Assembly (NCBI GenBank): GCA_036626215.1
Contig: JAZKSG010000003.1
Coordinates: forward strand, 1 to 58,601
Direction of reading: 5' to 3'
Origin: JAZKSG01 sp036626215
GTDB taxonomy: Archaea; Thermoplasmatota; E2; DHVEG-1
DNA length: 58,601 nt
How positions within the stretch are numbered: position 1 is the first letter of the stretch; the number at the start of each line of letters is the position of its first letter. The position numbers and the translations under genes are program-made. Below, one piece after another: positions 32,705-42,458 of this stretch. The notes below the pieces were generated by a model. It did no database searches, was not told where the DNA came from, and was given only the letters and a program-made list of their open reading frames with translations.

Positions 32705-33583
32705 ATGGATGTTAGAAAACCATCAGCAGCAGGTCAGTTTTATCCTGCCGATGAAAAACGTTTAGAGCAAAGTATAAAAGAATGTTTTATGGATGAAAGA
32801 GGACCAAAAAGGCTACCTGAGATTCAAGAGGGAGATAAAAACGTTAGAGGGGTAGTAGTTCCTCATGCAGGACTTCCTTTTTCTGGTGCGATAGCCGCTC
32901 ATTCGTTTCTGTTTCTCGCTGAAAACGGTTTTGCTGATAGTTTCATAGTTTTAGGTCCAAATCATACAGGGATGGGTTCTGGTGTAGCAGTTATGACTAA
33001 AGGTGGTTGGGAGATGCCTTTTGGTAGAATCCCTATAAATCAAGATTTTGGTGAACAGCTTGCTCAAGGCAAAATAATTGATGAAGATGAAAAGGCACAT
33101 AGTAGGGAACACAGCATAGAGGTGCAACTTCCTTTTCTTCAGCATATAAAAAAACAGGACTGGGATTTTGTCCCTATCTGTATGGCTATGCATGATATGA
33201 AAACCTGTGAAGAGATAGGGAGGTTTATAGCAGAGATAATAGAGGAATCTGATCGTAAAACAGCTATTGTAGCGAGTAGTGATTTCTCCCATATAGGTAT
33301 GAACTATATGAGTATGCCTCCAGCAGGAATGCGAGTAGATGAATACGCGGAGAAACAAGACAAAAAAGCTATTGAACCAATATTAAATCTTGACTCTGAA
33401 GGGTTGGTTGAAACCGTAGAAGAGGAAAACATTAGTATGTGTGGCTACGGACCAGTTGCTGCGATGATGGTTGCAAGTATAAAACTTGGTGCAGAAAACG
33501 CTGAGCTTTTCAAATATGGTTCTTCTTATGAAGTACATCCAGGTCAATCTTGTGTTGGCTATGGAAGTATAGGTATATACTAA
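32705..33583 (+). CDS. MEMO1-family protein (AmmeMemoRadiSam protein B)
   Basis: A 292-aa MEMO-family protein, related in fold to extradiol dioxygenases. The start RKPSAAGQFYPADEKRLE is the family signature, with VVPHAGLPFSGAIAAHSF (a conserved His), FIVLGPNHTG, EHSIEVQLPFLQH and VASSDFSH further on. In many archaea it occurs with AMMECR1 and a radical SAM gene, but neither is next to it here. Its biochemical activity is not settled in archaea. A GGTGAGG Shine-Dalgarno is at 32688-32694. Confidence 0.95.
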   Translation: MDVRKPSAAGQFYPADEKRLEQSIKECFMDERGPKRLPEIQEGDKNVRGVVVPHAGLPFSGAIAAHSFLFLAENGFADSFIVLGPNHTGMGSGVAVMTKGGWEMPFGRIPINQDFGEQLAQGKIIDEDEKAHSREHSIEVQLPFLQHIKKQDWDFVPICMAMHDMKTCEEIGRFIAEIIEESDRKTAIVASSDFSHIGMNYMSMPPAGMRVDEYAEKQDKKAIEPILNLDSEGLVETVEEENISMCGYGPVAAMMVASIKLGAENAELFKYGSSYEVHPGQSCVGYGSIGIY

Positions 33584-33649
33584 AAAAAATGGTTTTTTAT
33601 CAAAAACATTAAAAACACCTTTTTTTTAGACATCTTTGAGAACTGCGTT

Positions 33650-34600
33650 ATGAAAAAACAACCCGTTGAAGATATAAAAATCAGTGAAGAATTATCTGTC
33701 GACCAGTTTATACGGCAGCTGAAATCATCAGGTGGTTTTACTGCTAAAAAAGTTGGTAAAGCCGTTGACATTGTAGAGGAAATGGTGAATCAGGATGATT
33801 GTATCAACTTTTTATCATTCCCCGCCTGCATCGTGTCTACAGGTACACGTGGAGTTATAAAAGAGCTGCTAAAGAGAGATCTTTTTGATATAGTTATGAC
33901 TACTTGCGGCACTTTGGACCATGACCTTGCTCGTCTTTGGAAAGACTACTATCACGGGCATTTTATGGTTGATGATAACCAGCTTCATCAGAAAGGAGTG
34001 AATAGACTTGGCAATATTTTCATTCCAAACGAATGCTACGGTAAAGTTTTGGAAGAAAAAATGCAACCGATTCTAAAAGAAGTATGCCGGGATAAAAAGA
34101 AATGGTCTACCAAAGAACTAATTTGGAAATTCGGGGAACAGATAAAAGATGAAGAAAAAGCAGAAGAATCAATAATATATTGGGTCTGGAAAAACAAGAT
34201 ACCTTTTTTTGTCCCCGGAATAACTGATGGAGCATTTGGATCTCAGATATGGATGTACTACCAACAAAACCATGATTTCTTTTTTGATTTATTGAAAGAT
34301 GAACAAGATATATCAGACATGGTTTTTGATGCAAAAAAAACTGGTGCATTAATAGTCGGCGGAGGGATATCTAAACACCACACTATCTGGTGGAATCAGT
34401 TCAAAGATGGATTAGACTACACAGTATATATAACCACTGCCCAAGAGTTTGACGGTAGTCTTAGTGGAGCAAAGACAAGAGAAGCTATTAGCTGGGGTAA
34501 AATTCGTGAAAAATCAGATAATGTTACAGTAAATGGTGACGCCACTGTTTTACTTCCATTGATCGTTGCCGGTTTATTTGAAAGAGTGAAGAAAGTTTAA
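33650..34600 (+). CDS. dys: Deoxyhypusine synthase
   Basis: A 316-aa enzyme that transfers the aminobutyl group of spermidine to a Lys of aIF5A, giving deoxyhypusine. The early QLKSSGGFTAKKV and CIVSTGTRGVIKEL motifs, the TTCGTLDHDLAR segment and the late GGGISKHHTIWWNQ, which carries the active-site Lys region, are all present. The VYITTAQEFDGSLSGAKTREAISWGK ending is typical. Length is normal. Transcribed alone with an AT-rich upstream promoter; aIF5A itself is not in the window. Confidence 0.96.
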   Translation: MKKQPVEDIKISEELSVDQFIRQLKSSGGFTAKKVGKAVDIVEEMVNQDDCINFLSFPACIVSTGTRGVIKELLKRDLFDIVMTTCGTLDHDLARLWKDYYHGHFMVDDNQLHQKGVNRLGNIFIPNECYGKVLEEKMQPILKEVCRDKKKWSTKELIWKFGEQIKDEEKAEESIIYWVWKNKIPFFVPGITDGAFGSQIWMYYQQNHDFFFDLLKDEQDISDMVFDAKKTGALIVGGGISKHHTIWWNQFKDGLDYTVYITTAQEFDGSLSGAKTREAISWGKIREKSDNVTVNGDATVLLPLIVAGLFERVKKV

Positions 34601-34621
34601 AAAAAGTTAATTAGAATTTTT

Positions 34622-35461
34622 TTATTTCCAGAAAAGAGCTTTCATGGCTCTCTTTATGTTTTTTGGAAGTTCTGGTGGTTTCTCACCGTTGTAAAGATCT
34701 ATAGCTGCGTTTACATATGTTTTAACTGTTTCGTTGAAGAACCATCTTCCATAGTCAGCATCTGCCCTAGCTGGGCTACCTACATATCCCTCTTTCAATC
34801 CGAGTTCTTTAAAACTTTTACCCAACGCTCTCAGAGAACTCAGATCACGATAAATACTCTGAAGATCTTTGTAACCGCTGTCGATAAGATATGGATATTG
34901 ATATTTCATCAATGAGGTTTCACGGAAACCAGCATGTACTTCCTTACTGGTGTCAAAACCCAGTTTTGGTTCATTTTTTTCAACCAGATTGTTATGGAAA
35001 TAAGGCCCCCATGGTTCACACATCAACATGTTGAATTTAGATTCGATTTTGTCCATAGCGGAATAAATACCTTTAAGATGCATCATCCCCATGTGGTATG
35101 TACAGATCATCATATATTTGAAACCATGTTTTGCCATAGATGCGGCGGTATGATAAACTACTTTTTTTACAGTTCTACTAGGTGTATGTATGCTGCCCGG
35201 GAAATCTTCAGCGAAGTCACATGAGCCAATGGGTAAAGCAGGCATAAGTACACAATGCAGCTCTGTTTTTTCTTTTAGTATTTTTTCAGCTGCTTTTTTA
35301 GCTGCTTCTTTAGAAGTAAATAAATCAGTTCCAACGGGTAGATGAGGACCATGCTCCTCTAAGGGGCTTATCGGTTGGAAAAGAATTGTTTTATCTCTTT
35401 CTAGCTGATCTATTTGTTTCCAAGTTAAATCTTCAAGTTTAACAACCTTATTTTTTTTCAT
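34622..35461 (-). CDS. Creatininase-family amidohydrolase
   Basis: A 279-aa creatininase/MftE/ArfB-like protein. The metal-binding pattern is EEHGPHLPVGTDL near residues 37-49, with later HMGMMHLKG and HAGFRETSL. Relatives hydrolyse cyclic amides or formamides (creatinine, the F420/riboflavin precursor) or process peptides, so the substrate here cannot be named. It overlaps map by four bases, so it is co-expressed with methionine aminopeptidase and Sua5. Confidence 0.88.
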   Translation of the reverse strand: MKKNKVVKLEDLTWKQIDQLERDKTILFQPISPLEEHGPHLPVGTDLFTSKEAAKKAAEKILKEKTELHCVLMPALPIGSCDFAEDFPGSIHTPSRTVKKVVYHTAASMAKHGFKYMMICTYHMGMMHLKGIYSAMDKIESKFNMLMCEPWGPYFHNNLVEKNEPKLGFDTSKEVHAGFRETSLMKYQYPYLIDSGYKDLQSIYRDLSSLRALGKSFKELGLKEGYVGSPARADADYGRWFFNETVKTYVNAAIDLYNGEKPPELPKNIKRAMKALFWK

Positions 35462-36363
35462 ATCTTGGTAGTCACCTCACAACCATCTTCTGTCACAATC
35501 ATAGTGTGTTCCGTCTGAGATACTATACCGTCTTCCTGTTCAATTAACTGAGGGTAATGTTTCAGCATACCTAGGAAGGATAGTCTTTTTAACATGTTTT
35601 CATTTTCATCTGAAAAATGTTTGGTGAAATCTCGAGATGAAAAGGGAAGTGCATTAAATTTTTTTCTGATTTTTTTGTAAAGAAGTTTGTATTTTCTACG
35701 TCGAACCATTTTTGACCTAATAGATTCCGTGACTCTGTATATGTTGCTTCCATCTCCGCTATTTACATGTCCTTTTCCATCTGTTGCGAAAGGTTCAATA
35801 GCTAAAACCATGTCTTCTTCTACCTCTGAACCATAGCTTGTAGTGACGTTAGGGATGGAGACACCTGAATGTAGATTATAACGTTCCATGCTGTGGCCTG
35901 TTAAATTATCGATTGGTTTGAAACCAAATTTGTTTATAGTTTTCTCAATTTTTTTTCCTACATCTCTAAGGTTTAACTCTGGTTTTATCATAGCTATAGC
36001 GTTTTCAAGGGCAGTAGAAGAAGCTCCTATCAAACTGTTATAACGGTTTGCTTCAACTTCAACAGTAGCTGCGGTATCTCCTATGTAACCATCTACATGG
36101 GCTCCAACATCGATTTTTACTAAATCTCCTTTTTTGAATACATGTTCATCGTTGGTAGATGGTGTATAGTGAGCTGCTTTTTCGTTTACCGCTATATTAG
36201 CTGGAAAGGCTAAACTTGCGTTGTTATCAAAAATTTTTTGTTCTATTTTTTCAGCTACTTCATGATAGCTTACACCTGGTTTAATCAAATCTAAACCAAA
36301 TTCTCTAGCTTCCCCTGCTATTCTACCCGCTTTCATAATTTTATCATAAACAAGGTCATCCAT
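35458..36363 (-). CDS. map: Methionine aminopeptidase, type II
   Basis: A 301-aa enzyme that removes the N-terminal Met from new proteins. Metal ligands are in KIDVGAHVDGYIGDTA (two Asp), GHSMERYNLHSG (His), AIEPFATDG (Glu) and the final EHTMIVTEDG (Glu region). The insertion of about 60 residues before the last ligand marks the type II enzyme of archaea and eukaryotes. Its start overlaps the end of sua5 by eight bases and its end overlaps the creatininase-like gene. Confidence 0.97.
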   Translation of the reverse strand: MDDLVYDKIMKAGRIAGEAREFGLDLIKPGVSYHEVAEKIEQKIFDNNASLAFPANIAVNEKAAHYTPSTNDEHVFKKGDLVKIDVGAHVDGYIGDTAATVEVEANRYNSLIGASSTALENAIAMIKPELNLRDVGKKIEKTINKFGFKPIDNLTGHSMERYNLHSGVSIPNVTTSYGSEVEEDMVLAIEPFATDGKGHVNSGDGSNIYRVTESIRSKMVRRRKYKLLYKKIRKKFNALPFSSRDFTKHFSDENENMLKRLSFLGMLKHYPQLIEQEDGIVSQTEHTMIVTEDGCEVTTKI

Positions 36364-36961
36364 CGTTGTTGATCACATCCAGAATATCATCTTTGGATAT
36401 ATCTCCCTTTCTTAATACCCTCGGTTTTTTAAAAGTTATATCTACAACTGTAGATGGAGATGCTTTTCTTATTCCATCATCTAAAAAATATTTTATTTCC
36501 TCTGAACCCAACTTTTCTTTTATACTTTCTACATAATGTTCTGTAGACTCACCATGAATATTAGCGCTCGTAGCAGTTAATGGACCAAATCTAGAAACTA
36601 TTTCTAAAGCTATGTCGTCATCAGGGATTCTAACCGCAACGCAGTCTAAACCACTGTTAACTAAATCAGGGATACATTCTTTTTTCTTCAAAACCAATGT
36701 TAACTCACCAGGCATAAAAAAATCAACTAGTCTCTTAGCTTTTTGATCAACAAAAGCAACATCTTCCATCATATCTAAACTAGAAACTGCTACAGGTAGA
36801 GGATTAGAATAATCTCTTTTTTTAACATTGTAAACTTTTTTTACTGCATCTTCATTAAAAACATCTGCACCTAATCCATACAAAGTATCGGTTGGATAAA
36901 CTATCAAATAACCGTTCCTCAGGGCTTTTAAAGTAGCATAGATATCTCTTCCTATAGTCAT
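36356..36961 (-). CDS. Threonylcarbamoyl-AMP synthase (Sua5/YrdC family)
   Basis: A 201-aa YrdC-domain protein that makes threonylcarbamoyl-adenylate for the t6A37 modification of tRNA. YPTDTLYGLGAD is at residues 22-33, then KKRDYSNPLPV, GELTLVLKK and TSANIHGEST. It lacks the C-terminal extra domain of long Sua5 proteins. It fits functionally with the methylthiotransferase at 44772, which acts on t6A. First gene of the overlapping sua5-map-creatininase operon. Confidence 0.94.
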   Translation of the reverse strand: MTIGRDIYATLKALRNGYLIVYPTDTLYGLGADVFNEDAVKKVYNVKKRDYSNPLPVAVSSLDMMEDVAFVDQKAKRLVDFFMPGELTLVLKKKECIPDLVNSGLDCVAVRIPDDDIALEIVSRFGPLTATSANIHGESTEHYVESIKEKLGSEEIKYFLDDGIRKASPSTVVDITFKKPRVLRKGDISKDDILDVINNDG

Positions 36962-37001
36962 AAAGATAACAACAAAAAAAATTGTATGAAGCTAAAAAAC
37001 T

Positions 37002-37490
37002 TTACTCCTCTTCTTTAATGAAATCACCAAGAGTCAAACCTCGTTTAGAGCCATCAGCAGATGGAGTTTCCGAAACCTCTTTAACTTCTTCCATCAGATT
37101 TATATCTAATTCCTTCTCCAACTTTTTAATCGTCTCATCAGAAGGGCGAAGATCTCCGTTTTCAATTTTACCTATCGTAGTAGTTCTTTCACCAACTTTG
37201 AAACCTAACTCCTCTCTACTTAGGCTTTTTTTCTGACGAGCTTTCATAATCCTTTTATTCCAATCAGAAACAAGATCTTTTTCTAAACCTTTATCTTTGT
37301 ATACATCCCTATACACAGGTTGTTTTTTAATACGAGAAAAATCAGGTTTACTCTCACCAGAGGATTTGGTTAAATCTTCTTTAACTTGTTTTCCATGTCG
37401 TTTTATACAACCTGGGCAAAGCATCATTCTTACTCCATCGACAGATGCAGGTCTACAATCACATTCTCTGCCACAAAGTTCGCATTGCAT
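37002..37490 (-). CDS. Multiprotein bridging factor aMBF1
   Basis: A 162-aa archaeal MBF1: an N-terminal zinc ribbon (CELCGRECDC near residues 3-12 and MLCPGCIKRHG near 23-33) and a C-terminal helix-turn-helix (about 90-145) with KKSLSREELGFKVGERTTTIGKIE. The archaeal protein binds ribosomal subunits and may act in transcription or translation. Divergence from the eukaryotic protein lies in the Zn ribbon. It is transcribed toward sua5 with a 40-nt gap. Confidence 0.95.
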   Translation of the reverse strand: MQCELCGRECDCRPASVDGVRMMLCPGCIKRHGKQVKEDLTKSSGESKPDFSRIKKQPVYRDVYKDKGLEKDLVSDWNKRIMKARQKKSLSREELGFKVGERTTTIGKIENGDLRPSDETIKKLEKELDINLMEEVKEVSETPSADGSKRGLTLGDFIKEEE

Positions 37491-37582
37491 AAAAACACAA
37501 TCATCTCCACTTTTTATTTCATAATCATCTAAATTATGAATTTATGTATGTTTTTATCAAACCATAATAGAGCCAAGTTTTT

Positions 37583-38452
37583 TTAAATTAAACCTGCCTT
37601 CTGAAGAGTCATCAAATCCTCAGTACTAAGCTTTTCACCGCGTTTAAACCGCTCATATATCTCGTTAGCTTCCTTCTGCGTAGTCTCTTCTCTAACAGCT
37701 TTTTTCTTTTTACTCTCTTTTTTCCGCATAGAAGCAATATTTCTCTCTAAATCATGGATTTTATCTACGGTGTTAATAAAATCTTTATGTACTTTATCTG
37801 CCTCGATTTTGGTTCTAACAATTTCTTCCTGTACTTCGTCAACTTTTTTTGAAGTATTATCTACTTTTTGGATGAGAGAAATCATTTTCTGATGTTCATC
37901 TTGGGCACGTGAAGCCAAATTTTCCACTGTTTCATGTTGTTTTTCAGCTTTATTTTTTAAAGCTTTTTCTTCTTCAATTGTTTTTTTAAGCTGAGGATCT
38001 CTATTCAGTTTTTCTTCCTGTTTTTTGATTTTAGATCTCAATTCAGATATAGTTTCAATCAATTTTTTTTCTTTTTGAGGCTTCATAGGTTTGGTCATCT
38101 GGTCTTTCTCTAGGGCATCAGCCTTTTTTTTCATAGAGTTAAGGTCAGAGCCAGAAGTAGAAGATCTTTCTTTTTCTAATTGTTTCCTCTTTTTCTTTAT
38201 CTCGTTTTGTTTTTTATTTAATTCGTTTCTTTTTTCTTTAGCGTGTTGAACTCTTTCGTTTAACTCGTTTCTTTTCTTTTTATGTTCATTTATCTCGTTT
38301 CTAATCTTTCTAACTTTAGAGTTCAACTTGTCTCTTTTCTGAGAGAGATTTTTTGATTTTTCATGTAAATTATCTCTTCTTTCTTTCAACTCGTTTGCTT
38401 TTTTCTGCAAATCATCTTTTTTCTCAGTTAACTCTTCTATTGCCTCATTCAT
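37583..38452 (-). CDS. Long coiled-coil protein (COG1340-like)
   Basis: A 289-aa protein that is almost entirely coiled coil, with heptads rich in Lys, Glu, Asn and Arg from residue 1 to about 240. A short conserved C-terminal tail (IYERFKRGEKLSTEDLMTLQ) is typical of archaeal COG1340 proteins. These are sometimes wrongly named phosphoserine phosphatase; no phosphatase motif is present. The role is unknown, with chromosome or cytoskeletal scaffolding possible. A single gene between aMBF1 and DUF1614. Confidence 0.9.
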   Translation of the reverse strand: MNEAIEELTEKKDDLQKKANELKERRDNLHEKSKNLSQKRDKLNSKVRKIRNEINEHKKKRNELNERVQHAKEKRNELNKKQNEIKKKRKQLEKERSSTSGSDLNSMKKKADALEKDQMTKPMKPQKEKKLIETISELRSKIKKQEEKLNRDPQLKKTIEEEKALKNKAEKQHETVENLASRAQDEHQKMISLIQKVDNTSKKVDEVQEEIVRTKIEADKVHKDFINTVDKIHDLERNIASMRKKESKKKKAVREETTQKEANEIYERFKRGEKLSTEDLMTLQKAGLI

Positions 38453-38535
38453 TTGTCACACCGAAGACCTCAGCTTTTTCTAAAAGGGTAAAATACTTCT
38501 CATTTATTAATCATTTGGAAGAATATAAGTAAACA

Positions 38536-39285
38536 TTAAGTAAACCCTTCTTTAATCCTCTGCCTATACATTAAAATGCTGTCTACTATTACAGCCAAGA
38601 TACCTGTAATGAAAACCATATCGAAAACTATTGCTCCTCCAATCACAGCAGTAGTACTACTCTCTACGGGTTTACTTATCAGTTGCCAGAGATGAAAAAC
38701 ATCTGCACCGATTAAAACTCCCAATGTTCCTGAAATGTAAGAGAAGGGAGCTGCTTTTGAGAATTTTTTCCTTAGAAAAACTACTGATGTTATACTGGCG
38801 GCTATAGCAGGTAAGAGAAACAAAGGATAAGGAGACACGATACCAACGTTTGGATCAGGATGGGCTACCAAAAAGGTTACCAGGGAGACAATCGCTATTC
38901 CACTAACCAGATATTTCAAGGAATGTTTGTTTTTCCATATGAGATACAAGCTAAGAGCTATAGGTATTATGGCTCCACCTGTGTTTATTCCAATATCCCA
39001 GTTTTGATATGAGAAAAGATGGATGTTTGCGAATATGTTGGTGATTTCAAAATTAAAAAGTTCGATAGTCCAGTTTACACCTAAAATATATGAACCAACA
39101 ACAATTAAGAATGCTTCAAACGAAGAAAAACCCATGTATTGAAAAGCTCTAGTTACAACCAAATATATTAAATAGAATATGATTATAGGAAGTAAAATGT
39201 ATAGTAGCAATATTCCAATCTTTATGAGATTACTCACCGCGAACAACATAGAAAAACCAGTTTTTTTGAAAGATAAAGACATCAT
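38536..39285 (-). CDS. DUF1614-family membrane protein
   Basis: A 249-aa integral membrane protein with about seven hydrophobic segments. Markers of DUF1614 are GGAIIPIALSLYL, the HPDPNVGIVSPYPLFLLPA segment, YISGTLGVLIGADVFHL and IGGAIVFDMVFITGILAV. Conserved polar residues inside the membrane (His, Asp) suggest transport or enzymatic activity, but the family is uncharacterised. The exact start is unsure among 39285, 39282 and an internal Met. It is divergent from alaS. Confidence 0.9.
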   Translation of the reverse strand: MMSLSFKKTGFSMLFAVSNLIKIGILLLYILLPIIIFYLIYLVVTRAFQYMGFSSFEAFLIVVGSYILGVNWTIELFNFEITNIFANIHLFSYQNWDIGINTGGAIIPIALSLYLIWKNKHSLKYLVSGIAIVSLVTFLVAHPDPNVGIVSPYPLFLLPAIAASITSVVFLRKKFSKAAPFSYISGTLGVLIGADVFHLWQLISKPVESSTTAVIGGAIVFDMVFITGILAVIVDSILMYRQRIKEGFT

Positions 39286-39350
39286 TTATAAACCTTTGTT
39301 AATATTCGATTTGAAAAAAAATAGGGTTTAAAGGGTAACGTGATAAAAAA

Positions 39351-42095
39351 ATGAGTTCATTCCTTAAGGAAGAATGTGATTTAGAATATTTCCATGACAT
39401 GGGTTTCATTAGAAAAAAATGTGAATCCTGTGGAGACTACTTCTGGACTTTAGATGAAAAAGCTCGTTTCTGTGATGATCAACCATGCGTAGAGTTTAAC
39501 TTTATTGATAAACCTCTTGGTGAAAAACCTCTATCTCTCGGTGAGGTACGTGAAAGCTTTTTGAGTTATTTTGAAAAACATAATCATTCTAGGCTTAGCT
39601 ATCCTGTTACAGGTGAACGCTGTCCGGTTGTAGCTCGCTGGAGAAACGACATATATCTCACTATAGCATCTATAGCTGATTTTCAGCCTCATGTGACGTC
39701 TGGTGAAGTTCCACCTCCAGCTAATCCGTTAGCTATTTCTCAACCATGCATCCGTTTAAATGATCTGGAGGAAGTAGGTGTAAGCGGTCGTCATCTTACA
39801 ACTTTTGAGATGATGGGGCATCATGCGTTTAACAAAAACTATGATGAAATTTATTTTAAAAATAAAACTGTGGAATATTGTGATGACTATTTTGTAAACC
39901 ATATTGGTATACCACGAGAGGAAATTAAATATAAAGAGCAGCTGTGGAGCGGAGGAGGGAACGCTGGTCCATGTCTTGAAGTACTCGCAGAGGGTTTAGA
40001 GATAGCTACTCTTGTTTTTATGAATATGACTCGTGATGATGAGGGAGAATTCGAGATAAAAGGCGAAAAATATACTCGTAATCCTCTTCAAATTGTGGAT
40101 ACCGGCTACGGGTTAGAACGTATCGCATGGATTACTCAAGGAACAAAAACAGTCTATGAAACAGTTTTCCCAGATGTTATAAAGTGGATAGAAGGAAAAA
40201 CTGACGATGGGGATAAATCTTTGATTTATGCGTTAGCAGATCATTCTAAATGTCTTGCTTTTATGTTAGGTGATGGTATAGTTCCTTCTAATGCTAAAGC
40301 AGGTTATTTGTCTCGTTTAATAATTCGTCGTTCTCTACGTTTTTTAGAAAAATTAAAAGTTGATTTTTCACTGAAAGATTTAGTTGATCTTCAACTCAAT
40401 GTTTTGAAGAAAGATTTTCCTTCTTTGATGAGTAATCATGATCAGGTTATGGAGATACTGGATTTAGAGACAGAGAGATATCAGGAGACTCTTTCTAAAG
40501 GTAAAAACTTGGTTAAAAGAATCATTAAAGAGGAAACCTCTATAGATACCGATCAGTTGATAAATCTTTATGACACCCATGGTATGCCTCCTGAGATTGT
40601 AAAAAACATAGCTGAGGAGGAAAACGTCAAAGTTGAGATACCTGAGAATTTTGATTCGATGGTAGCTGAGCTACATAGCCACGAAGAAAAATCATATGAA
40701 AAAGAGGAGAAAAATATTTCTTTGCCTCCAACTCATCCGTTATACTACGATGATCATTATCAAAAAGAATTTGACGCTAAAATATTATGGAAAAAAAATA
40801 CTCCAGAAGGTTTAAAGTTGATTCTAGACCAAACAGTGTTTTACCCTGAAGGGGGTGGTCAACCAGCAGATGAAGGATTTCTGGTATATGATGAAAAACA
40901 GTTGGAAGTAAAAAAGGTGGTTAAAGAAAAAGACTCTATCATCCATGTGGTTGACGCAGAAGACATAGTAGAAGAAGGTAAGATGGTACATGGAGAGATA
41001 GATTGGGATAAAAGATACAAGTTGATGAAACATCATACAGGGACACATGTTGTAAATGGAGCTCTCCGGAAGATTCTTGGGGAACACGTTTGGCAAGCTG
41101 GTTCTCAACTAGGTGTTGATGAGGGTCGCTTTGATTACTCTCACTATAGAACATTGCCAGATGAGAAAGTCGAAGAAATTGAAAATCTTGCTAACAAGTT
41201 TGTAGAACAAGAGATTGAAGTTAAGAAAAAAGTTTTGGATCGTAATACCGCAGAAAAAGAGTACGGTTTTAGACTATACCAAGGTGGCGTACCGCCGGGT
41301 AACTCTATCCGAGTGTTGGATATACCTGGTGTAGATGTTGAAGCTTGTGGAGGTACGCATCTGAACAACATAGGAGAAATTGGAAAAATTAGAATTATTA
41401 GATCTGAACGTATCCAAGATGGTGTCAACCGAGTGGTGTTTGCAGCTGGTGAAATGGTTGATGCTTTTGAAGAAGAGGAAAAAAAACTTTATGATGAAGC
41501 TATAGACAAAATCTCTCAATATTACAAGGTTGAAAAAAGAGAAGATTTTTCGAAAACACTGGATGAAGTATGTAATATTTTTTCAGTTCAAAGAAATCAG
41601 CTTTTGAAAACTTTAAAGCGTTTCCTCAAAGAGACAGATCCAGATTTATTAAAAGAAAAACAAGTAGAATCTCTTGATGAAGCATGCACAGATCTTTTTG
41701 AAAAATGGAAACAAACTCAGAAGGCAAAGAAAAACGTGTCTAATAATCAGATAGAGAGTTTTCTTGATAAAGCAGAGTCTATTCCTGGTACAGATATCAA
41801 AGTGATAGTGGGTAAAACAGAAAACGAAGGTACATCACTTGCTGGAGAACTAATAAACAGTAGTGATAATTTGGTTGTACATGTTTTTGATGGTAAAAAA
41901 CTTGTTTCTATGGCCTCCGAAGAGGTCGATATTGATTTAAGAGAAATAACTAAACCTGTTGGAGATATCCTTGGTGGCGGTGGTGGTGGAAAACCAGATA
42001 TGGTTCAATGTGGCGGACCTAACATAGATAGAATAGATGAAGCATTAGAGAAAGCTAAACAGTTGACAGAGAAATTGTTGAAAAAGACAGATTAA
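39351..42095 (+). CDS. alaS: Alanyl-tRNA synthetase
   Basis: A 914-aa archaeal AlaRS. The N-terminal Zn-binding extension (KKCESCGDYFWT) and SYFEKHNHSRLSYPVTGERCP are archaeal features. The class II catalytic core contains LTTFEMMGHHAF and GYGLERIAW. The editing domain carries HHTGTHVVNGAL and CGGTHLNNIGEIG, and the C-Ala part ends with GGGGGGKPDMVQCGGP. The matching tRNA-Ala(CGC) is in the window at 48473. It ends back to back with the convergent Sec61-beta gene. Confidence 0.98.
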   Translation: MSSFLKEECDLEYFHDMGFIRKKCESCGDYFWTLDEKARFCDDQPCVEFNFIDKPLGEKPLSLGEVRESFLSYFEKHNHSRLSYPVTGERCPVVARWRNDIYLTIASIADFQPHVTSGEVPPPANPLAISQPCIRLNDLEEVGVSGRHLTTFEMMGHHAFNKNYDEIYFKNKTVEYCDDYFVNHIGIPREEIKYKEQLWSGGGNAGPCLEVLAEGLEIATLVFMNMTRDDEGEFEIKGEKYTRNPLQIVDTGYGLERIAWITQGTKTVYETVFPDVIKWIEGKTDDGDKSLIYALADHSKCLAFMLGDGIVPSNAKAGYLSRLIIRRSLRFLEKLKVDFSLKDLVDLQLNVLKKDFPSLMSNHDQVMEILDLETERYQETLSKGKNLVKRIIKEETSIDTDQLINLYDTHGMPPEIVKNIAEEENVKVEIPENFDSMVAELHSHEEKSYEKEEKNISLPPTHPLYYDDHYQKEFDAKILWKKNTPEGLKLILDQTVFYPEGGGQPADEGFLVYDEKQLEVKKVVKEKDSIIHVVDAEDIVEEGKMVHGEIDWDKRYKLMKHHTGTHVVNGALRKILGEHVWQAGSQLGVDEGRFDYSHYRTLPDEKVEEIENLANKFVEQEIEVKKKVLDRNTAEKEYGFRLYQGGVPPGNSIRVLDIPGVDVEACGGTHLNNIGEIGKIRIIRSERIQDGVNRVVFAAGEMVDAFEEEEKKLYDEAIDKISQYYKVEKREDFSKTLDEVCNIFSVQRNQLLKTLKRFLKETDPDLLKEKQVESLDEACTDLFEKWKQTQKAKKNVSNNQIESFLDKAESIPGTDIKVIVGKTENEGTSLAGELINSSDNLVVHVFDGKKLVSMASEEVDIDLREITKPVGDILGGGGGGKPDMVQCGGPNIDRIDEALEKAKQLTEKLLKKTD

Positions 42096-42263
42096 TTATA
42101 TCTGATAGTATAAATGTAGAGCGGTTACTATCACTATTGTTGCTATACAGAAACCCATAACTAGCCATGGAGGGATACGTAACGATGTTTTTTCTTCTGC
42201 ATCAAAATATCTTATTAGACCCGCTGCGGAATGAAAACCTTCACCTTTATCTTTTTTAGCCAT
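42096..42263 (-). CDS. Preprotein translocase subunit Sec61-beta (SecG)
   Basis: A 55-aa gene found by reading the gap after alaS. Its product has the archaeal Sec61-beta pattern: a basic start, HSAAGLIRYFDAEE (the signature), a short strand and one C-terminal membrane helix (about residues 33-52). It joins SecY and SecE in the protein-conducting channel. A GGTGAC-type Shine-Dalgarno lies at about 42274-42281 (minus strand), before ATG 42263. Its stop abuts the alaS stop with no base between. Confidence 0.93.
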   Translation of the reverse strand: MAKKDKGEGFHSAAGLIRYFDAEEKTSLRIPPWLVMGFCIATIVIVTALHLYYQI

Positions 42264-42388
42264 TAAGTCTTGTCACCCTTCCAAAATTTTTTAGCGACTA
42301 TTATTTTTTTATGTGATATGTCAATGTTATTTTTATGTTTTACTAAAGGTTTTCGGTGAAAAAACAAAAAAGCTTTTTTAAAATCGGG

Positions 42389-42402
42389 TTCATTGTAATG
42401 AA
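42389..42402 (+). promoter_or_regulatory. Perfect palindrome before gfcR, possible operator
   Basis: TTCATT-GT-AATGAA is a perfect 6+6 inverted repeat about 60 nt before ATG 42459, directly upstream of the TATA-like region (TTTATGTAT at 42418-42426). The position suits a DNA-binding activator or repressor, perhaps GfcR itself. Confidence 0.4.
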
Positions 42403-42458
42403 TAAATCTAAATATGGTTTATGTATAACATGAATTAAAAAAAAAGGTGGATATATTT

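Noticed and set aside
37583..38452. Naming the coiled-coil protein a phosphoserine phosphatase
   Set aside because: There is no HAD motif or any catalytic pattern; the sequence is coiled coil throughout with the COG1340-type tail.
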